Translations under genes and position numbers: made by a program
Shown here: positions 10,572 through 26,400 of the stretch, piece by piece
Numbering within the stretch: position 1 is the stretch's first letter
How the letters are laid out: each line of letters begins with the position of its first letter
Source: Brugia malayi
Lineage: Eukaryota; Nematoda; Chromadorea; Rhabditida; Onchocercidae
Length of the DNA stretch: 64,000 bases
Direction of reading: 5' to 3'
NCBI RefSeq assembly: GCF_000002995.4
Contig: NW_025062475.1
Coordinates: forward strand, 12,804,687 to 12,868,686
The notes under the pieces: model-generated
The model's input: only the letters and a program-made list of their open reading frames with translations
Told to the model about the DNA's origin: nothing
Database searches by the model: none

Positions 10572-13500
10572 TAGAACAGAATCACAAATAATTTGATATC
10601 ATGTATAAATAAATCATTTAAGATATATCAAAATTTTTTTTAATTTCTAAAAATTTTTCTATTCTAAATTTACGAAAAATGAAGTAATTATTATCAAAGT
10701 TATTATTAAAGAAATCACTAAAAAAGGTTGAACAAACACAAAAATTGATTTTTAAAAGAGACAAATAATTATTTTATTAAAATTTCACACAAAAAAAAAA
10801 AAAAAAAAAAAACCTGAAAAGAAAGAGCGGAATCATCTAGTGTACGATAATGGGCTAAATATGAAACTGTTTGTATGCAAGTACAGCGATTAAAAAGGAT
10901 AGGTGAATCGACTAAATCTCGAAGATATCGTAATGAACGTGAAAATGATAGTAAATCATAAATGTACTTTTCTTGTTCAGATTTTAATATATTATCCAAT
11001 ACTTCTAATCGCTTATCAATTTCAATTTCAGAAACATATTCTGAAAAAAAAAAAAAAAAAAACATAATTATGACTAATAAGAGATATATCAGGTTCAATT
11101 ATGACTGATAAGAAATAATTCAGTTTAATTTCAATTAAACTTCAACTTATGATAATATAGACTGAAATTAACCCACTTGGCCTGAAATCAATATAAACAC
11201 ATTCGTCATTTAATGGGCATAATGCTATTCCAATTATTTCTTTGTTGCATATTGCAATGCATAAACCAATTTGACTCCAATATTTTTGACGTATCAAAAA
11301 TTGCTCCCATATTGTAGAAGATCTGAAAATTTATGTAGAGTAATTTTTGTTGCAAGCAGAATTCTGTCAATTTTTCCTTTTTTAAAATTTCACATTGAAT
11401 TATTCTAGTTTAATTTAAAGAAGGCAAAGTTAAATTTTGTTTTCCAAATAAATTAAATGTACCCGCAAACATCTATAATTTGAAATTCAGTAGTTCCTGT
11501 TTGGTTGCTGTCGAAATTTTGTTTAATATCATTTTTAACACTTTCATTAAATTTAATTTCATTCTCCATAGTTATAGTAACAGGTGATGATCCATATTTT
11601 AAAATTTTATGCAGAGGACTTTGAAAACTTGGTGATGATTGCAAAGATTGACAATTAATTGTTGATTGTTGATCAATAGGTTTTATGCAATATGATGAAT
11701 TCTTTGGTGTATTAAATGATTGCGAACTAATTGATGAATAAGATGTTCGATCAAATAAATCACTACTATGATCAAAAATTGATTGATTTCTAATACTTTC
11801 ATCCGAATTGACAATAATTTCTTTTTCTTCTTCATTACTTTGAAGTGTTATCTGCTGTGACATAGCACGTTCATCGTTAAACTGAATTGTAGATGATTTC
11901 TTCATATTGAAATCATGAAAATATTTCACCTCATCTTTCTCTAAATTATCATTTTTCATCCCACTTGTAGCTGTTGTTGTTGTTGCAATCATTTGAGTTT
12001 CATTTTTAGTTGAATTAAAAATATTCAACGATTCAAATATTTTCAAATCAGTAAGCTCATCTTGTTGCTTCTCTGATTTAATTTCATCAAATTTTTCATT
12101 GTTAGCTAGAACAGCAATAGCATCTAATGCTTGCGTAACTTGTTGAATTTCACCGGAATACTGACTACAACCAAAACGTAACAATGTTTCATCCGACATT
12201 GAAGTATGAGCAAAATCCGCACATAATTGTTTAACATTTTCCACATCCAATCTATCCGGAATAACCAAATTCTCTTTGTTTGTTATTGAACAATTATGGA
12301 AAATAGCTTTTTCTACTTCATCAGAATTGCTGCTTTTCAGTAATTCCATTTTCGGTGGTCGTTTTTCAATCACTTTTGATGTTTGGATTAAACTTTGAGT
12401 GCTTACTGCAATTTGTTCTTCCGAATTTTTAGAAGTACTTGTGGTTGGTAAAATTTCATGCTGCAAAACGACAATATCGTCAAATTATTAGTGAAAAAAA
12501 AAAAAAAAATTTGAGAAACAATCTTAAGTCTACATCTCATAATTAATTAGGCATAAAACCAATTAAGACAATACTAGTTCATTTTATAAATGTGCTGAAT
12601 TAATTGTTCATACAATTCAAACCTTGAGTTTTCTTTTTTTTTTTTTTTTTTGCTCCAAAAGTTCCATAAATTATAGCATTAGAGTACGATGAGCTAGATA
12701 ATTCAAGACTATACAAGATTCAATTTTCAAATCAAAATTCAAATAAAAGATATTGAAAAAAAATTAATTATTAATGATATTTTTCCTGATTATTTTATTT
12801 TTGCTTACTTTAGTTATTCACAGACATTTATTTTTAATTTTCAGCAAAAGATTAAACTATTCAAACTTTAGATGTTTTAATTGAAAGAATATACTAACCG
12901 TGAAGAAATCACTTGAAATAAATTCAACATCTGAAGAAAGGACAGAATTAGGATTCATACTACTTTCATCACAATTATTGCTTATAGCATTCAATTTATC
13001 ATGATTAGTTTCACAAATTGATGTCACCGTGGAAAACAAAGAATCAATTTTGTCATCTGAGAATATGCCAATAGCCCTGGAATAGAATTTTAAAATGGAA
13101 TCATAAAGAGACTAAGAGTCGCAATAAATAACATTAATTTTTGTGATCTCAATAATATGGCACATATGTCTTTAAGAAAAGTTTCATTGATTTAATTGGA
13201 ATAAAAAAAAAAAGCTTTTTTAAGGAAAGTTTATAAAAAATGACAATAATATAAAGTCTGGAGGAAGTAAACAAATCGACATACATATTATAAAATGTAT
13301 CGGTTTATCAACATGGTGAAGTATTTAAGCATAAATATTTCGAGGCCGATCAATTTGGATTAAAGAATTCAACAGTTAGTTATATTTTTATGTATTTTAT
13401 TACTTGCTCAAGGCATAGTTCTAGCCTATAGCTAAGATATTGAATATAAAAGCTAAAACTAAAAAAAAAAAAATCACATACACAAATAAATTCAACATTT

Positions 13501-16500
13501 GGCTATTAATTTTAACGAAGAATAGCTGTTTTATATTAAATTTTACTGCTTGCTGTTTATAAGACAAATTAATTCACTTATTAGCAAAAATAATGCCACA
13601 ATATAATGTCTAAATGATAATTCCAGTTTGATATACTATCATTTGATACAGTTCTATCACTTAATAGTAGCATAATTAACTGATAATTGCAAATGATAAG
13701 CTAATATCGGTGATAAGAAAAATAAGTTGCCCGAAAAATTACTTCATTGACAGACAGATTAGATTGGGTGCACTCACTTTAACTGGTCGAAAACCAAATA
13801 TCTTATTGATTCAGAAAAAAATGCTTCAAAATTATTTTCATAAGGAGATTCTCCATTTAACAATGACAGCAACAGCAATAAAACCATTAAAATAATACTT
13901 TAATAGTGATTAATTTAGTGAATGAATAATTAAATCTATATAACTTATTACAAAGTTAAATATTTCATTTATTAAAATAAAAAATAATCTGACGATTTGC
14001 ATAGAATTACTTTCAAATTATCTACTTCACTTTTTAAATAACTGAATTAACTCCTCATAATTTTCTCAATCTATCAAAGTGAAATATTTTGGTAAAATTT
14101 GATAAAATATGCATTTATACAGTTGAATAAAACTTAAACCAATAGATGGTAGATGAACTCTAATAAATTCTAGAATTTCAAATCTTTATTTGAAGTTTTC
14201 TATTGAGTAACATATTGTAGAATTATTAAAAATTATTCGATATTTGAAGAAGTTCAGATATCCATCTCAGTGTAAGAAAAAAAAAAAAAAATTAATATGT
14301 TAACCTGAGAGAAGAGGAAAGATTTAAACGAGCACGTTGAATTAATATTTGAGCTGCTTCAACATCTGTCATTAAACCTTCTCCAGCAAGCCAACGATTC
14401 AATCCTTCATTGTTATCACGTCTATAATAAATTAAAAATTAACAATAACAAAAAAAAAAAAAAAAAATTATAACTACAGATTTCAAATAAATATTAAAAT
14501 TAGAAAAATTCTCACGTTGCATTTCATTTAATTTTTACTTAATCAACAAAAAATTTTTATAACAAATGCATAATTTTATGATAGCTTATTCTAAACAAAT
14601 CTAATACCATTAATATAATACTAAATATTTGTAATAATTCAATTAAATACTTTTTTTTTTTTTTTAAAAATTGAAATTCATCTATAAAATTTATATTTTA
14701 TATATTTTGATATGATATTATTTTTATTACCATTTATAATCTTTTTCCATCCCCTTCTTTTTCTATTATTTTTCTCTAACAAATTTTATTAACATAAAAC
14801 ATCATTCTATTCATTTATCATTATAAATGACGTAATATTTTGCTACAATTATATGCTATCTTTTCCAAACAAAAAAAAAAAAAAAACAAAAAAAAAAGAA
14901 AAAACAAAAAAAAAAGAAGAAAAGAAAATTATTCTTTCCTAATTTCTACAATTTAATCTCAATCATTTATCTAAAATATGATGATGGCCTTGAAACGTAT
15001 GGCGTTGTCGTTTGTCGTCTGTTTAGTCCATCTTTTCATTTAACTATTCTTTCCATTATGTCAAATTGACTTCACTTCTTTACTACCAAACTATTGTTAC
15101 CCAATTGCTACTAATTAAATGGATGACAGCTAAAAAGCTTGTCAATTCGCTATGTTTACAGAAATTTTATTTGCATTTATCTTTTATATATAATTGTATA
15201 TATCTGTATGATTATAAACATTAAAAGCTTAGTTTATTATAGCCTTTACGAGTGACAATTGCTGATTTGCATATATTTTCATTTATTCTTTTACATTTGT
15301 CATTTCTCTAATTATTCTCGGAGAATTCTCGAAGATTTAATCATCATACTTTTAGTGAAAGATAGAAAGAGAGAATGAAATATCAATCAGATGTGCAGTT
15401 ATTCACAAATATCAGATTAAATTAAAAAAAAAAAAAAATACTTGCCTCAGATTACTTAATATAACAAGAAATTCAATATATGAATTCAAATATCATTCTT
15501 TTAAAATATTTAAGAAACATAAAGTTATGTACATAGGTTGTAAGCAAATATAATAATGGATGAACTAATTTCTTTTAACTTTAATTTAATTTTAATTCAT
15601 TTACTAATTTAATATATAAAAGTAAAACAGAGTAATTAAAACGACTTTTTTGAACAGTACTGATTTAATTTACATTGAATCACGTTGAGCAATATTTATC
15701 TATCAGAGTTTTTACAAAACTCTATCATTTTGGCTAAAAATCTAAAAAAATTATGATAATATTGATTATCATAACTATTTGAACTATTTATTATCATAAT
15801 TGTCATCCCACAAAGCTTTACCTAATACAAATGTCTTAGCTTTTTTTGTTTGTCATTTTTTTCACCTTCAATTTATTATAATTACTGCATCCATCACTCT
15901 TTCTACAAATCACTTACAATATTTTACAGATATTAGCAGTTCATTAAAGCAATGTGTCTTTTTAAAATTTACCGGATAGTTCAATAAAAGCATAATTTAT
16001 ATATACCTATAAGTCAAATATACTTACCTGATATAAGGAACAACAGATCGTAAAATTTTTGCAATATCATCAATTGAAGTGATAGCTAATGTAGGAATTG
16101 TTGTAATATTAGCATTGTGAAAAGCTCGAGCTCTTATACCATCGATACCTTCAATTTGAACCAATTCTGTTAAATCTTTACGAACACCAAATGTTAATCG
16201 TTCGGAAAAACCATCCAATACACTTCGTAAATATGTCCAACCAAGTTTTTCACAAAACGATACAACCATATCTGTAAAAGGTATGATTTCAAAAGTGAAA
16301 GTGAAATCTTGAGCAATAAACTGATAGTATTAAATTATTATTAGAAGTCAAATTTGACAAATAGAAAATTTGAAGAATTTAATTGTAAGATATAAAAAGT
16401 TGAAAAAATTTGCCGAAAATTAATTTTTCAACAAATTTTTTATGATCATAAATTTGCTACATTTTGCTATATCTTATATATGATTGAAAAGTGAAAGAAA

Positions 16501-17372
16501 AAGAATGAAAATAAGAAGGAATAAGAGATGAAAATAAGAGAAAAAGATATACATATTATTTTAGAAATACTTTATTTAGTAATACGATATAATTTCTTCT
16601 CATAATTCAAGCATGTTTCAAAGAAAAGAAGCACAAAATTTAAATCAGTAGTATTCGAAATTTGAAATTAACACTTATTGAGACAATTTCTTCTTGCTAT
16701 TATTAAAAGTATATTATTATTATTAGAGCTATTTTTTGGAATATTATACTATCAGCACCTATCTTATTAGTAAATGATTAGCACTCAAAGTTCAGATAAG
16801 ATTACATTGCCACCTTTTTTTTTTTTTTTTGTAAAAACACTGATAATTTTTTTGATTAGAATTTCAAAAAAAACAACGATGCAATAACATTATTTATTTG
16901 AAAATGTTAATTGTAAATTTTAAATACGAATAAAAACAATTTTACTACAAATTAAACTACACTATCCTAGACAAACAAAAATAAAAACACAGCAATTGTA
17001 ATTAATTACTAACACATCATAATAATTAAAGCTATATCAACATTATATATTATAACACTAAACACTGATAAATCATTGTTCCCACTCTTAATTTCATGTT
17101 CTTTAGTGATATTATCATTCCTAATCATTAATAATTATGAATGCTAATAATGATTAAATATTAATTTTATGCTTCTTTAATTACAAAACTTGTGGTATGT
17201 TTTGGTTGTACGATTACTACATTTTGAATTATAATTTTAATTTTCCCACAATCAAAAGTAATTTTGTCTTCTTCCTATTTGAAATTCATGTAAAATCGTC
17301 AGAAACACAAAATTCCCTAATTTGGCCAATTTCTCCCTCCTTTTACCATACTAATACAAGTTAGGAGATAGA

Positions 17373-17417
<45 letters not shown>

Positions 17418-20400
17418 GAAGGATAATAATTAGTATGGAAAGTTGCGCTTTAACTACATCAAATTGGGGCCGAATTACGGTAGTTAGAAGTTGAAGGGAT
17501 TAAAAATTTGTGACAAAATTTATGATAGATATGATGAAAAGAAGAGAAAAAGAATGAGAAAGTTAGGCAACAGTTATTGACGATAACAAAGGCAATTAGC
17601 AAAGATTTCTGTTCATTTGGGTAACGTTTTAATGAGGGCACTTGAACGCTTCATTTTCCTTACTTAAGTGCCTTGTTTGTGTCAAAATTAAGGATTAACA
17701 AAGAAAAGCCGCAAAAACTAATTTCTATTCTTCATATTTGTTAAATGATCTAATTAAGAGATGAGAAAGAATAATCTAATCTGATCTGATCCAATCAGAT
17801 TTACTAATTTCACTTAACAAAACTGGATTATCTCCCATTCTCATCTAGTTTTCTATTAATATTACTATTATTACTGTGATCAATAATGCATATTGGTAGT
17901 TAATGAGAAATTTATATGTAACAATTTTACATATAATACTTATAAATTTTAAATTGACTGAAAAATATATTGAAAATTCAAAAAAGAAAATAATGAAAAG
18001 AAATTTCAGTTTAAATCACATAAAAATTTACAGGCATATGTTGCGGATTGTTGTTGTAACGTTTGCAATGCTCCACGATTAATACGAAAACGTCGAGCAA
18101 CATCACCAAGTGAATATTCTCTTATCAGATCGTAAAGTGCCAATGCGGAAAGAAAACGTAAATGCACCTGAAATATTTATAAAAAGAAAAAATAAATAAA
18201 TTTACAAACAAAAGCATATAATAGTTAAAAGTTGATTGATAGCAGATGACATAAGTTATTAGAATAAAAAATTAAGAATAAATCATTGTATTGCAAAAAA
18301 AAAAGTGATTAGCTAAAATACTACTTATAATATGATATGTAATTTTTTCAAGTGATTTATTTGTCAAGAAACGATTGCAATTTAAATTTTTATCCTTTAT
18401 ATTTTAAATCGACAGAAATATTATTATCGTATCATCGTGTAAATACTATCAAATATAACTGAAATTGTTATGCAAAATAAGATTATTTAAGTTTGGAATA
18501 GAAAAAGTAATTTTGAATGAATACCTGCATATTGCTTATTTTGGATGCTTGTCTACCTTGTATCTTTCCAAGAATGAAACTATCAAGAATACCAATCATT
18601 TTGCCCACTCTTTGTAATTTGGTAGGTAATTTAGACCAAATATTATAGTAAACATTCCAATCGATATAATTCATCCAAATGGAATCACTATGAAGTGGTG
18701 TTACCTTAAATTATGGAACTGTAATTTGATAATGATGTTGATACAGACATGATTAATTTTACTTATTCATCTAGTCATATTAGTTTATTAGCTATTAGTA
18801 TGAAATTTTATGTATAGCAAAAATTCAACAACTCAATTTTTTTCTCTTTAATCATTTATAATGCTTTTCAGTTAAATTAATTCTCATTTTTCAAGAAACT
18901 TATTTCAGTATTTCACACTTCACTATTCATCAATTCAGAGCTATTGAAATTATTGATAGTTTTTGGAAAAAAATGGGAAAGACTTTAAAAAATACCAAAT
19001 AAAGTAAATGAAGCTCATTATCCAAAGCAAGGGAACGTGTCGCCTTTTCAAGATCATCATAAACTTGTAATGCAATATCAGGTGACAGCGATGATGTAAA
19101 CACGGCTTGGCCTAATTGAGTCCCGCAGAGTCCTTCAATTGTATCATTTTAACTTGTAAATAGAATGAAATAAACAAAAAATTATTGCGAATTAAAAAGC
19201 ATGAGAAAAAATGCCTTAGAAAAAAAAAATGCCTGGTAATATCTTTTCATTAATGTTATTCAAATCTTTATTATGCTCAATGATACAAATTATTAATTGA
19301 AAAAAATAAAATAATTTTATTTAATAATTTGAAAATAACAAAACTAATACCGTGATTTTTTTGTTGACAAATTAATTTTCTTGTAATAAGAAAATTGAGC
19401 TCATCCTTTATCGTTAATTTTCTTTCGAAAAACAATAATGATAGTAAATTTTCTAGATCATTTTCATCTCTACAAAGACCACTGCATATCGCCTATAATC
19501 ATAATTGATTATTTAATTGACAGAAACAATTATCAGTTATTATAAATTATTACTTACTGATTAACATTTATAAGTTATCATAGTAATGAAATTAATGATT
19601 ACGAATCACTGAATAATTAAAGAAAAATAAAATTAGAAAAAAAAAAATTGAAAAATTGCAAAATTCAAATAAACTCAATAATTAACCTAATTCAATTTGT
19701 CGAACTTCCGAAATACGAGTGAAAATGATGAAAAAATTACAAAAAAAGAAAAAAGAAAGATTGCACAGCTCAAATAACCTCAATAATTAGCTTAATTCGT
19801 CGTCGTTGAACTTCACATCTACGAGCAAAAATTGCTTTTTGTTGAATAATTCGTTGCACTAAATCTAGCTGATTCTTGCTACATACTACAATACTTTCAC
19901 CTGAAATTGCAACATTTCATATCGATGTATTCAACTTATCATTCTTTCTAAATTATTCAGTAACATTCTGTTTTTTTTTTTTTTGCAAAAGTATTCTGAT
20001 AAATTTTGATAAATGTGTTTTGATAAAAATGTTTACTGGAAAAAAACAATAGCAATTTCAGCCAATAATTTTCAATACTTCATATGTTTCTGTTCTCTAA
20101 GTCTAAAACTATTTACTTAGATATTCGTAATAAAATGGTAATTAAAACTTTCAAAAAAAAACAAAACAAACAAAATGTTGAAGTTACAAAAGCTATAAGG
20201 TAAAAATCTAAACATGTGAAATAATTTGAATCAAAAAAAAAAAAATTAATATCGATGAATCATGGAGATTTATTGTCTTTTAATGAATACTAAATTTGCC
20301 TACTAAATTCAACTAATAGCTTTAATTAAACGTTAACAGTAGCAATAGCAATGAAAATAAATGTAAAAGAGCCAATTCAATTAATGCATTTTGAACTTCT

Positions 20401-23400
20401 TCAACACTTATGGGCTTTATAAAACATTTTGTACTCATAGATTTGTCTAATTTATGCCTTTGTTTCTTCCGCATTCAACTGATTCCAATCATATATACAC
20501 TTGCTTCTTCTTAATATTCTTTAGTAATAAAGCTATTGCTATTACTATTGTTGAAGTTATTGTCATTACTGTTATTATGTTCCTATTATATGATAGATAT
20601 TGGTTGTTATTATATGATAGATATTGGTTGAAATTATTGTTGTTATTATTATTATATTATTACTCGTTTATTATAATCTATCATTATTATATAAATTCTT
20701 ATTGCTATATGCTAGCATATTTGCTTACCTCTAATTGTATTAATGATGATGATGATGATAACAATACTCTCTTATGCTACACAATCAATTTAATTTTCAT
20801 ACTTGCTCAAATTATTAAGGCATTTTTGCGTAGCATAATGTACTCTTTATATGTTTCAAATTTAGATTTCCTCTCTCATCTCTCTCTCTCTCTCTGTCTC
20901 TTTTTCTCTTCATTTCCTTTAACTCATCCTTTTTCTTTTATTACCTTATCTGCTAAATAATACACGGTATATATAACATAACTATACTTACATCCTTATG
21001 TAAATGAACAAAAGAGGTGTACCCAATTTGATTGGCTATAAAAGAGCATTGAAATGATTCGGGTTGGTTGCTTCCGCTCCGCCCTTTCAAATACCGTTTT
21101 AACCATACGGTAATTAAAGGATAATAAAAGAAACGATGACACTTTACCACCATTAGACATCTTAGTTCCTATTTATTCCTTAAGAAGTGTAAAGTTTGCT
21201 TGCTTATTTATTTGTCCATTTATAACCTAAGTGTATATTATTAGTATTCAAGCAAAAACGAAAAAGATACGAGGAAGGAAGAATATGCAAACAATATCGG
21301 TTGCGATGTTTGGTGGTGGTGGTGGTGGTGGTAGCAATGGTGGTAATGGTGGTTGTTGTAGTATTGGTGGAAATTCAACAACCGGCTTAGGTAGTATGAC
21401 ACATCAGTTAGCCACAAACGGAACTGATAATACAGTTACTAGTACTGCTGCTGCAGCTCAACGGATGGGAATGTCGTTTGGAATTCATAGTTTATTGGGA
21501 TTAGCAGCAGCTCGTGATATGCAGCAAGGTACCGCTGCAACCTATTTTACCACTACACCACAATACTGCACCAATCAACCGGCACCATTTTTTTCTCATA
21601 ATGCACCACAATTATTTACTATGGAAATGTCACAAACTCCATTTGATCGAGTCCAATATGAACCAGTTAATCAGGGTAATCAATTTTCTTTATTATCCTC
21701 ATTTATCTTAATGAATTCTTGTCCACTATTCGATATATTGACTTCTTGTAATTGCTTATTTACTTATCTATTTATTTGCTTCAATCATTTATTTGATTCC
21801 TCTTTACTTGATTTTATGTCCAAGAAGTTTCAATCATTATATCATTAAATAATAGTGTTTAAGAAAAGGAGTTAAAATCAACTATAATTAGTAATTTTAG
21901 TTTTAATTATTTAAAAAAAAAAAAAAACAGCAAAGTAATAGTAGCAGTAATAGATGATGCAGGTAAAACAGTAAAGTATACTGTTAACTTTTTTTGTTAA
22001 TTATTTACTTATTACTGTTACTGATAAGACAGGGATGTCCGGAATAGATTATGCCAGTATCCGGTCCAATTCAATGTTTGGAGCATCAACCGCTATAACA
22101 AGTATTCCCTCATCAAGCAATGAAAAATCTATTTCAAAAAGAAAAAAACGCCGTCATCGGACAATTTTCACGCAATTTCAAGTAGATGAATTGGAGAAAG
22201 CCTTCCAAGTATGGTTAAAATTATTTTCATCACTATTCATTCAATGAAAATTTGAAATTTTACTCGAAATCTCTTGTTGTCAAATTTTAATACTAATTTT
22301 TCAATCTTAGTCTTTCTTATGGCCCTAACACATGTCCACACTTCTAAAGTGTTTTGTTTTGTTGTTTATTTTTAATTTATTCAGTTGATATAATAATAAT
22401 TCATTATTTAATAAAATTTAAGAGTATACAATAAATTCATCAATAATTTCTACTTTAGAATAGCTGACCAAGAAAACCGAAGGAAAAAAGATCGAAATAA
22501 ATGTTTTTCATGCCTAAACTTACTTTTAGCAAGATCAAAACAATGATCTTTTCACCATTATTATCATTATTATTATCTTTACTATTATTATTATTATTAT
22601 CATCGCTGCTATTGGTTATTGTTATTATCATTACTATTATTATATTAGCATTATTAATGTTATTGGATCCTAATTTGTCATTTTTTAAATGATTTATCTT
22701 GCACAACAAAGTTCAAAAAGTGAAAGTAATGCATTCCAAATTTCGCGTCAAGAAGATAAGCGAAAAGTTCAAGAAAAAATTTTCGTATTCATTTTATAAT
22801 AAATTACTGCATTTGATCAATTCTTTCCTTAATCTGTTTTGGTCTTCAACTTAAACAATTCAAAAGCTCATTTCCATAAAATTAAATTAAACTATTGTTT
22901 CTTCGCTACATATTATACATACTATATGTTTATTTTCTAAATTTAAAATATTCGTCGATATTATTTCATGCTTCACTTTCTTTCTTCCGTCCTTCTTAGA
23001 AAGAAAAAGCCATGGTTTTGATGTTCAAAAACTACACTACCATATTATTAATTCTAAATCACGCTTTTCACATCTGTAAAATTAAGAAATTTACCAGCAA
23101 TTTTTTTCCTTTTTTCTTTTAGGAAGCTCATTATCCTGATATGTATGCTCGTGAACTATTAGCTATGAAAACTGAAATTGCTGTAGATCGGATACAGGTA
23201 ATTTATTCAAAAAAAAAAAAAATTAAAAATATGACACAATGTTAGCTAATCAATTTGTATTATCATCTATCATTGTACATTTTTGATACATTTTGCGTTT
23301 CGTTTAAATTTTTCATAAAATTTAGATGAAAATTTTTTTTCATTATCATTTAAAAAAAGAAAAGATTGAAAAATGTTTTTTTTTTTTTTTTCTTGCAATT

Positions 23401-26400
23401 CTTCTCAATTAGGTTTGGTTTCAAAATCGTCGAGCTAAATGGCGGAAAACTGAAAAAACATGGGGTAAAAGTACAATAATGGCAGAATATGGTTTATACG
23501 GTGCAATGGTTCGACATTCATTACCACTACCAGAAACAATTACACGATCATCGGAAAATCCAAATGAATCTACTGCTCCATGGCTTTTAGGTTTGTCTGA
23601 TTATTTTGTTAAATTTAGGAAGAAAAAAGTGAAAAAAGATAATATATATTTTTAAAAAAAAATGAAAGAAAGTAAAAAAAAAAAGAAAATTCAGAAATTT
23701 AGATATTTCATTTTATTTTGAAAAATATCATGATATATCTGTTTATCATGGAACTAAAAATAAAATATAAACAAGTTTTATTTTTCTTTTTTTAATTAAT
23801 ATCATGATTATCTATCTTATTCTATAACTGTTACATCATAATTAATGCATTACATATTGACTGTAATTAGATAAAAACAAACTGACGCAATTGCTGCCAT
23901 ATGGTTTTTCTATACCATATACTACTCTCATATCTTATAAAATTTTGTCTTTTTTTTTTTCTTTTACTCACAAATTCAACTTTCTTCCAAAATTGAATTA
24001 CAAAGATAATTTATTTATTTCTTCTTTCTCAGAACTATTGTAAAACTTTGATTAGATTTGACTGATTAACATTAGATAAAATTAAGGTATATCAATTTAA
24101 TAATATTAATAAAATTGCCATAGATACTTGGTAATTTTCATTTTTTTTCAAAAATTTTTAAAAATTAAAATTGATGAAATGCAAAAGATTATTTTGACTA
24201 TACCGTAATTATGTTTAACTAAATAAAATTATTTCATCTAATCATATGCTAATTGATAATTTAATTAAATCTTGGATAATCATTTAAAGAAGCATTTCTT
24301 GTATTGTTAGGAATGCATAAGAAAAGCCTTGAAGCAGCAGCACATTTGGAAAATGGTGAAATTGATAAGGAATCAAATGAGGATGACAAATCGGTGGAAG
24401 CATGCTCACCTGGTATTTCAAATAATAATGATAATAACAATAATAATCATAGTACTAATAACACTAAACTATCTGCTTATCATCAATATGATAGTTTACA
24501 ATATGTAAACAATAATACCAATGCTACTAGGCAATAAAATTAGCTTAGTGTAGGAAAAAAGATAGAAGTAATTTCAGAATTTCATATTATTAACATAAAC
24601 ATTCTATAATTTTTTTATGTGATATGTTATATATTATAAGTTATAAATGATAATATTATAGTTATTGCATCATAATCATATAATTTCAACATAAATCAAT
24701 CAATTTCATTATAAGTATTAGCAGCAAATTTATTCATTCACTTATTAATTATTTTGAAAAAAGAAAAACGAATAGCTCGGTGATATCTAAATTTTACAAA
24801 TTTTATTCCATTAAAGCTAAGAAATATTTTTGATTTTAAGTTAATCTGTTTAAAATCTTTGAGGACATCATAAATGTAGTAATATTTTCTTATGATATTA
24901 AATGATTGTTGTATAATTTTGATAATTAAATGTGTTCTCGATGAGATTTGCATTTCACATTTCAATAATAAATTTCACTCGCACTTCAATTATTTCCTCC
25001 CATTTAAAAAATTACGAGTTGCTGACTAAAGTTTTAGTTTTGTAAATTTCACAGTTGCACTTAGAACAAATGTCATATTGTCAGAGGAAAAGAAGATGTT
25101 ATAACAATGATTTCTACAATCTATCCTAAAATAAAAGAAAAAAATCTTGAATTTTAAGTACTTTTCACAAAATTTCTAAACCTAATCAGTTTTACTTAAT
25201 TACAACTTGAAATACTGAGACTTGCATAACTACAAATCATCAAAATTATTAAAGGGAAAAGAATGAAACGATACAGAACATTAAAATACTGTAACATTTC
25301 TGCATAAAATTTGGTTAAGAAAATTAACAAATTGTAAACTTATAAAAAATTACCATGTTAGCAAAATATCACACTAACTATTCCAATTATCACAATTTCA
25401 ATGCTAGCAATTAAATTCTGTCCAATTAAGTAAGCATCTTGAGAAGATAAATTCTATGACACTGAATGAAAACTTCATCGCTAACATTTTTTTTGAGTAT
25501 GAATTTCAAAAAAAAAAAAAAAAAGTTTGATTAATTTTTCAAATAACATTCTTAGAAACAATTCCCTCACAAAAACTTTAGTCTATCTCAAATCTAGTCC
25601 TATATCACCTTAAATCTTCGTTTTGTTTTTTCTCTACCTGATAAAATTACAATAGGTTACAAATTTTGGTATAATTTCTAATTATTGAGATAGACAGAGC
25701 TAAGATTCTAATTTCGATAAATTTTTCAGTAATTTAATTGGTTGAAAAGGAATGAATTGTTGCTTTCGCATTCATTCACCTTATATAGGGAGAAAAGAGA
25801 GACTGAAAGAGGAAGTAAAGAAAATTAAATGTGCCAAATCCACTTTGAATGATAAATTAATCTCCAGCATATGTCCTCCTTCTTTCAAGCAATCGAAATG
25901 ACATGCTAACAATTTCGAGTAAATGGATAGATATCATGTTACCATAATTGCTTCAACAGCAACAATCACTTGTAGCTACTGTGTGGTCTCATTTTTTTTC
26001 TCACACCCTTCTCTAATTTGAATGACCTTTAGCCTTTACAATATATGAACAATATTACTTCTCAATTACTGAGATATATGATACGGTCAACTTTTGTATT
26101 TAAGGTCAAAAAGTATTCTAGCTTTACGAAGGATACAAATTACGTTTTTTTTTTTTTTTTTTTTTACTACTACAAAATAGAAATTCAAATGTCATTTCAA
26201 AGCGAGCAAAGGTCATTAGTGAGAGTAAAATTAACAGACAACATTTTCTATTCTCATATTCGCTTCCTCTTCCATTTATTGTTTTCCAATTTGAATTATG
26301 TAAGCTATTAGATTAAGTGAATTGTAAGAAAAATACACCGTCGTATACCCTTAATATCGCCTCACGTTATTTTGAGTAAATCATAAATTTAAAATTTCAT

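Noticed and set aside
20454..20960. 168-aa ORF on the plus strand upstream of ceh-10
   Set aside because: Composed of ATT/TAT-derived Ile, Leu, Tyr and Asp runs and a CT-rich tract; low complexity and without homology.
20953..21153. Minus-strand ORF considered as an extra polymerase theta exon
   Set aside because: The flanking exons (27600 and 19900) already join in phase and match the family without a gap; this ORF overlaps the likely ceh-10 promoter.
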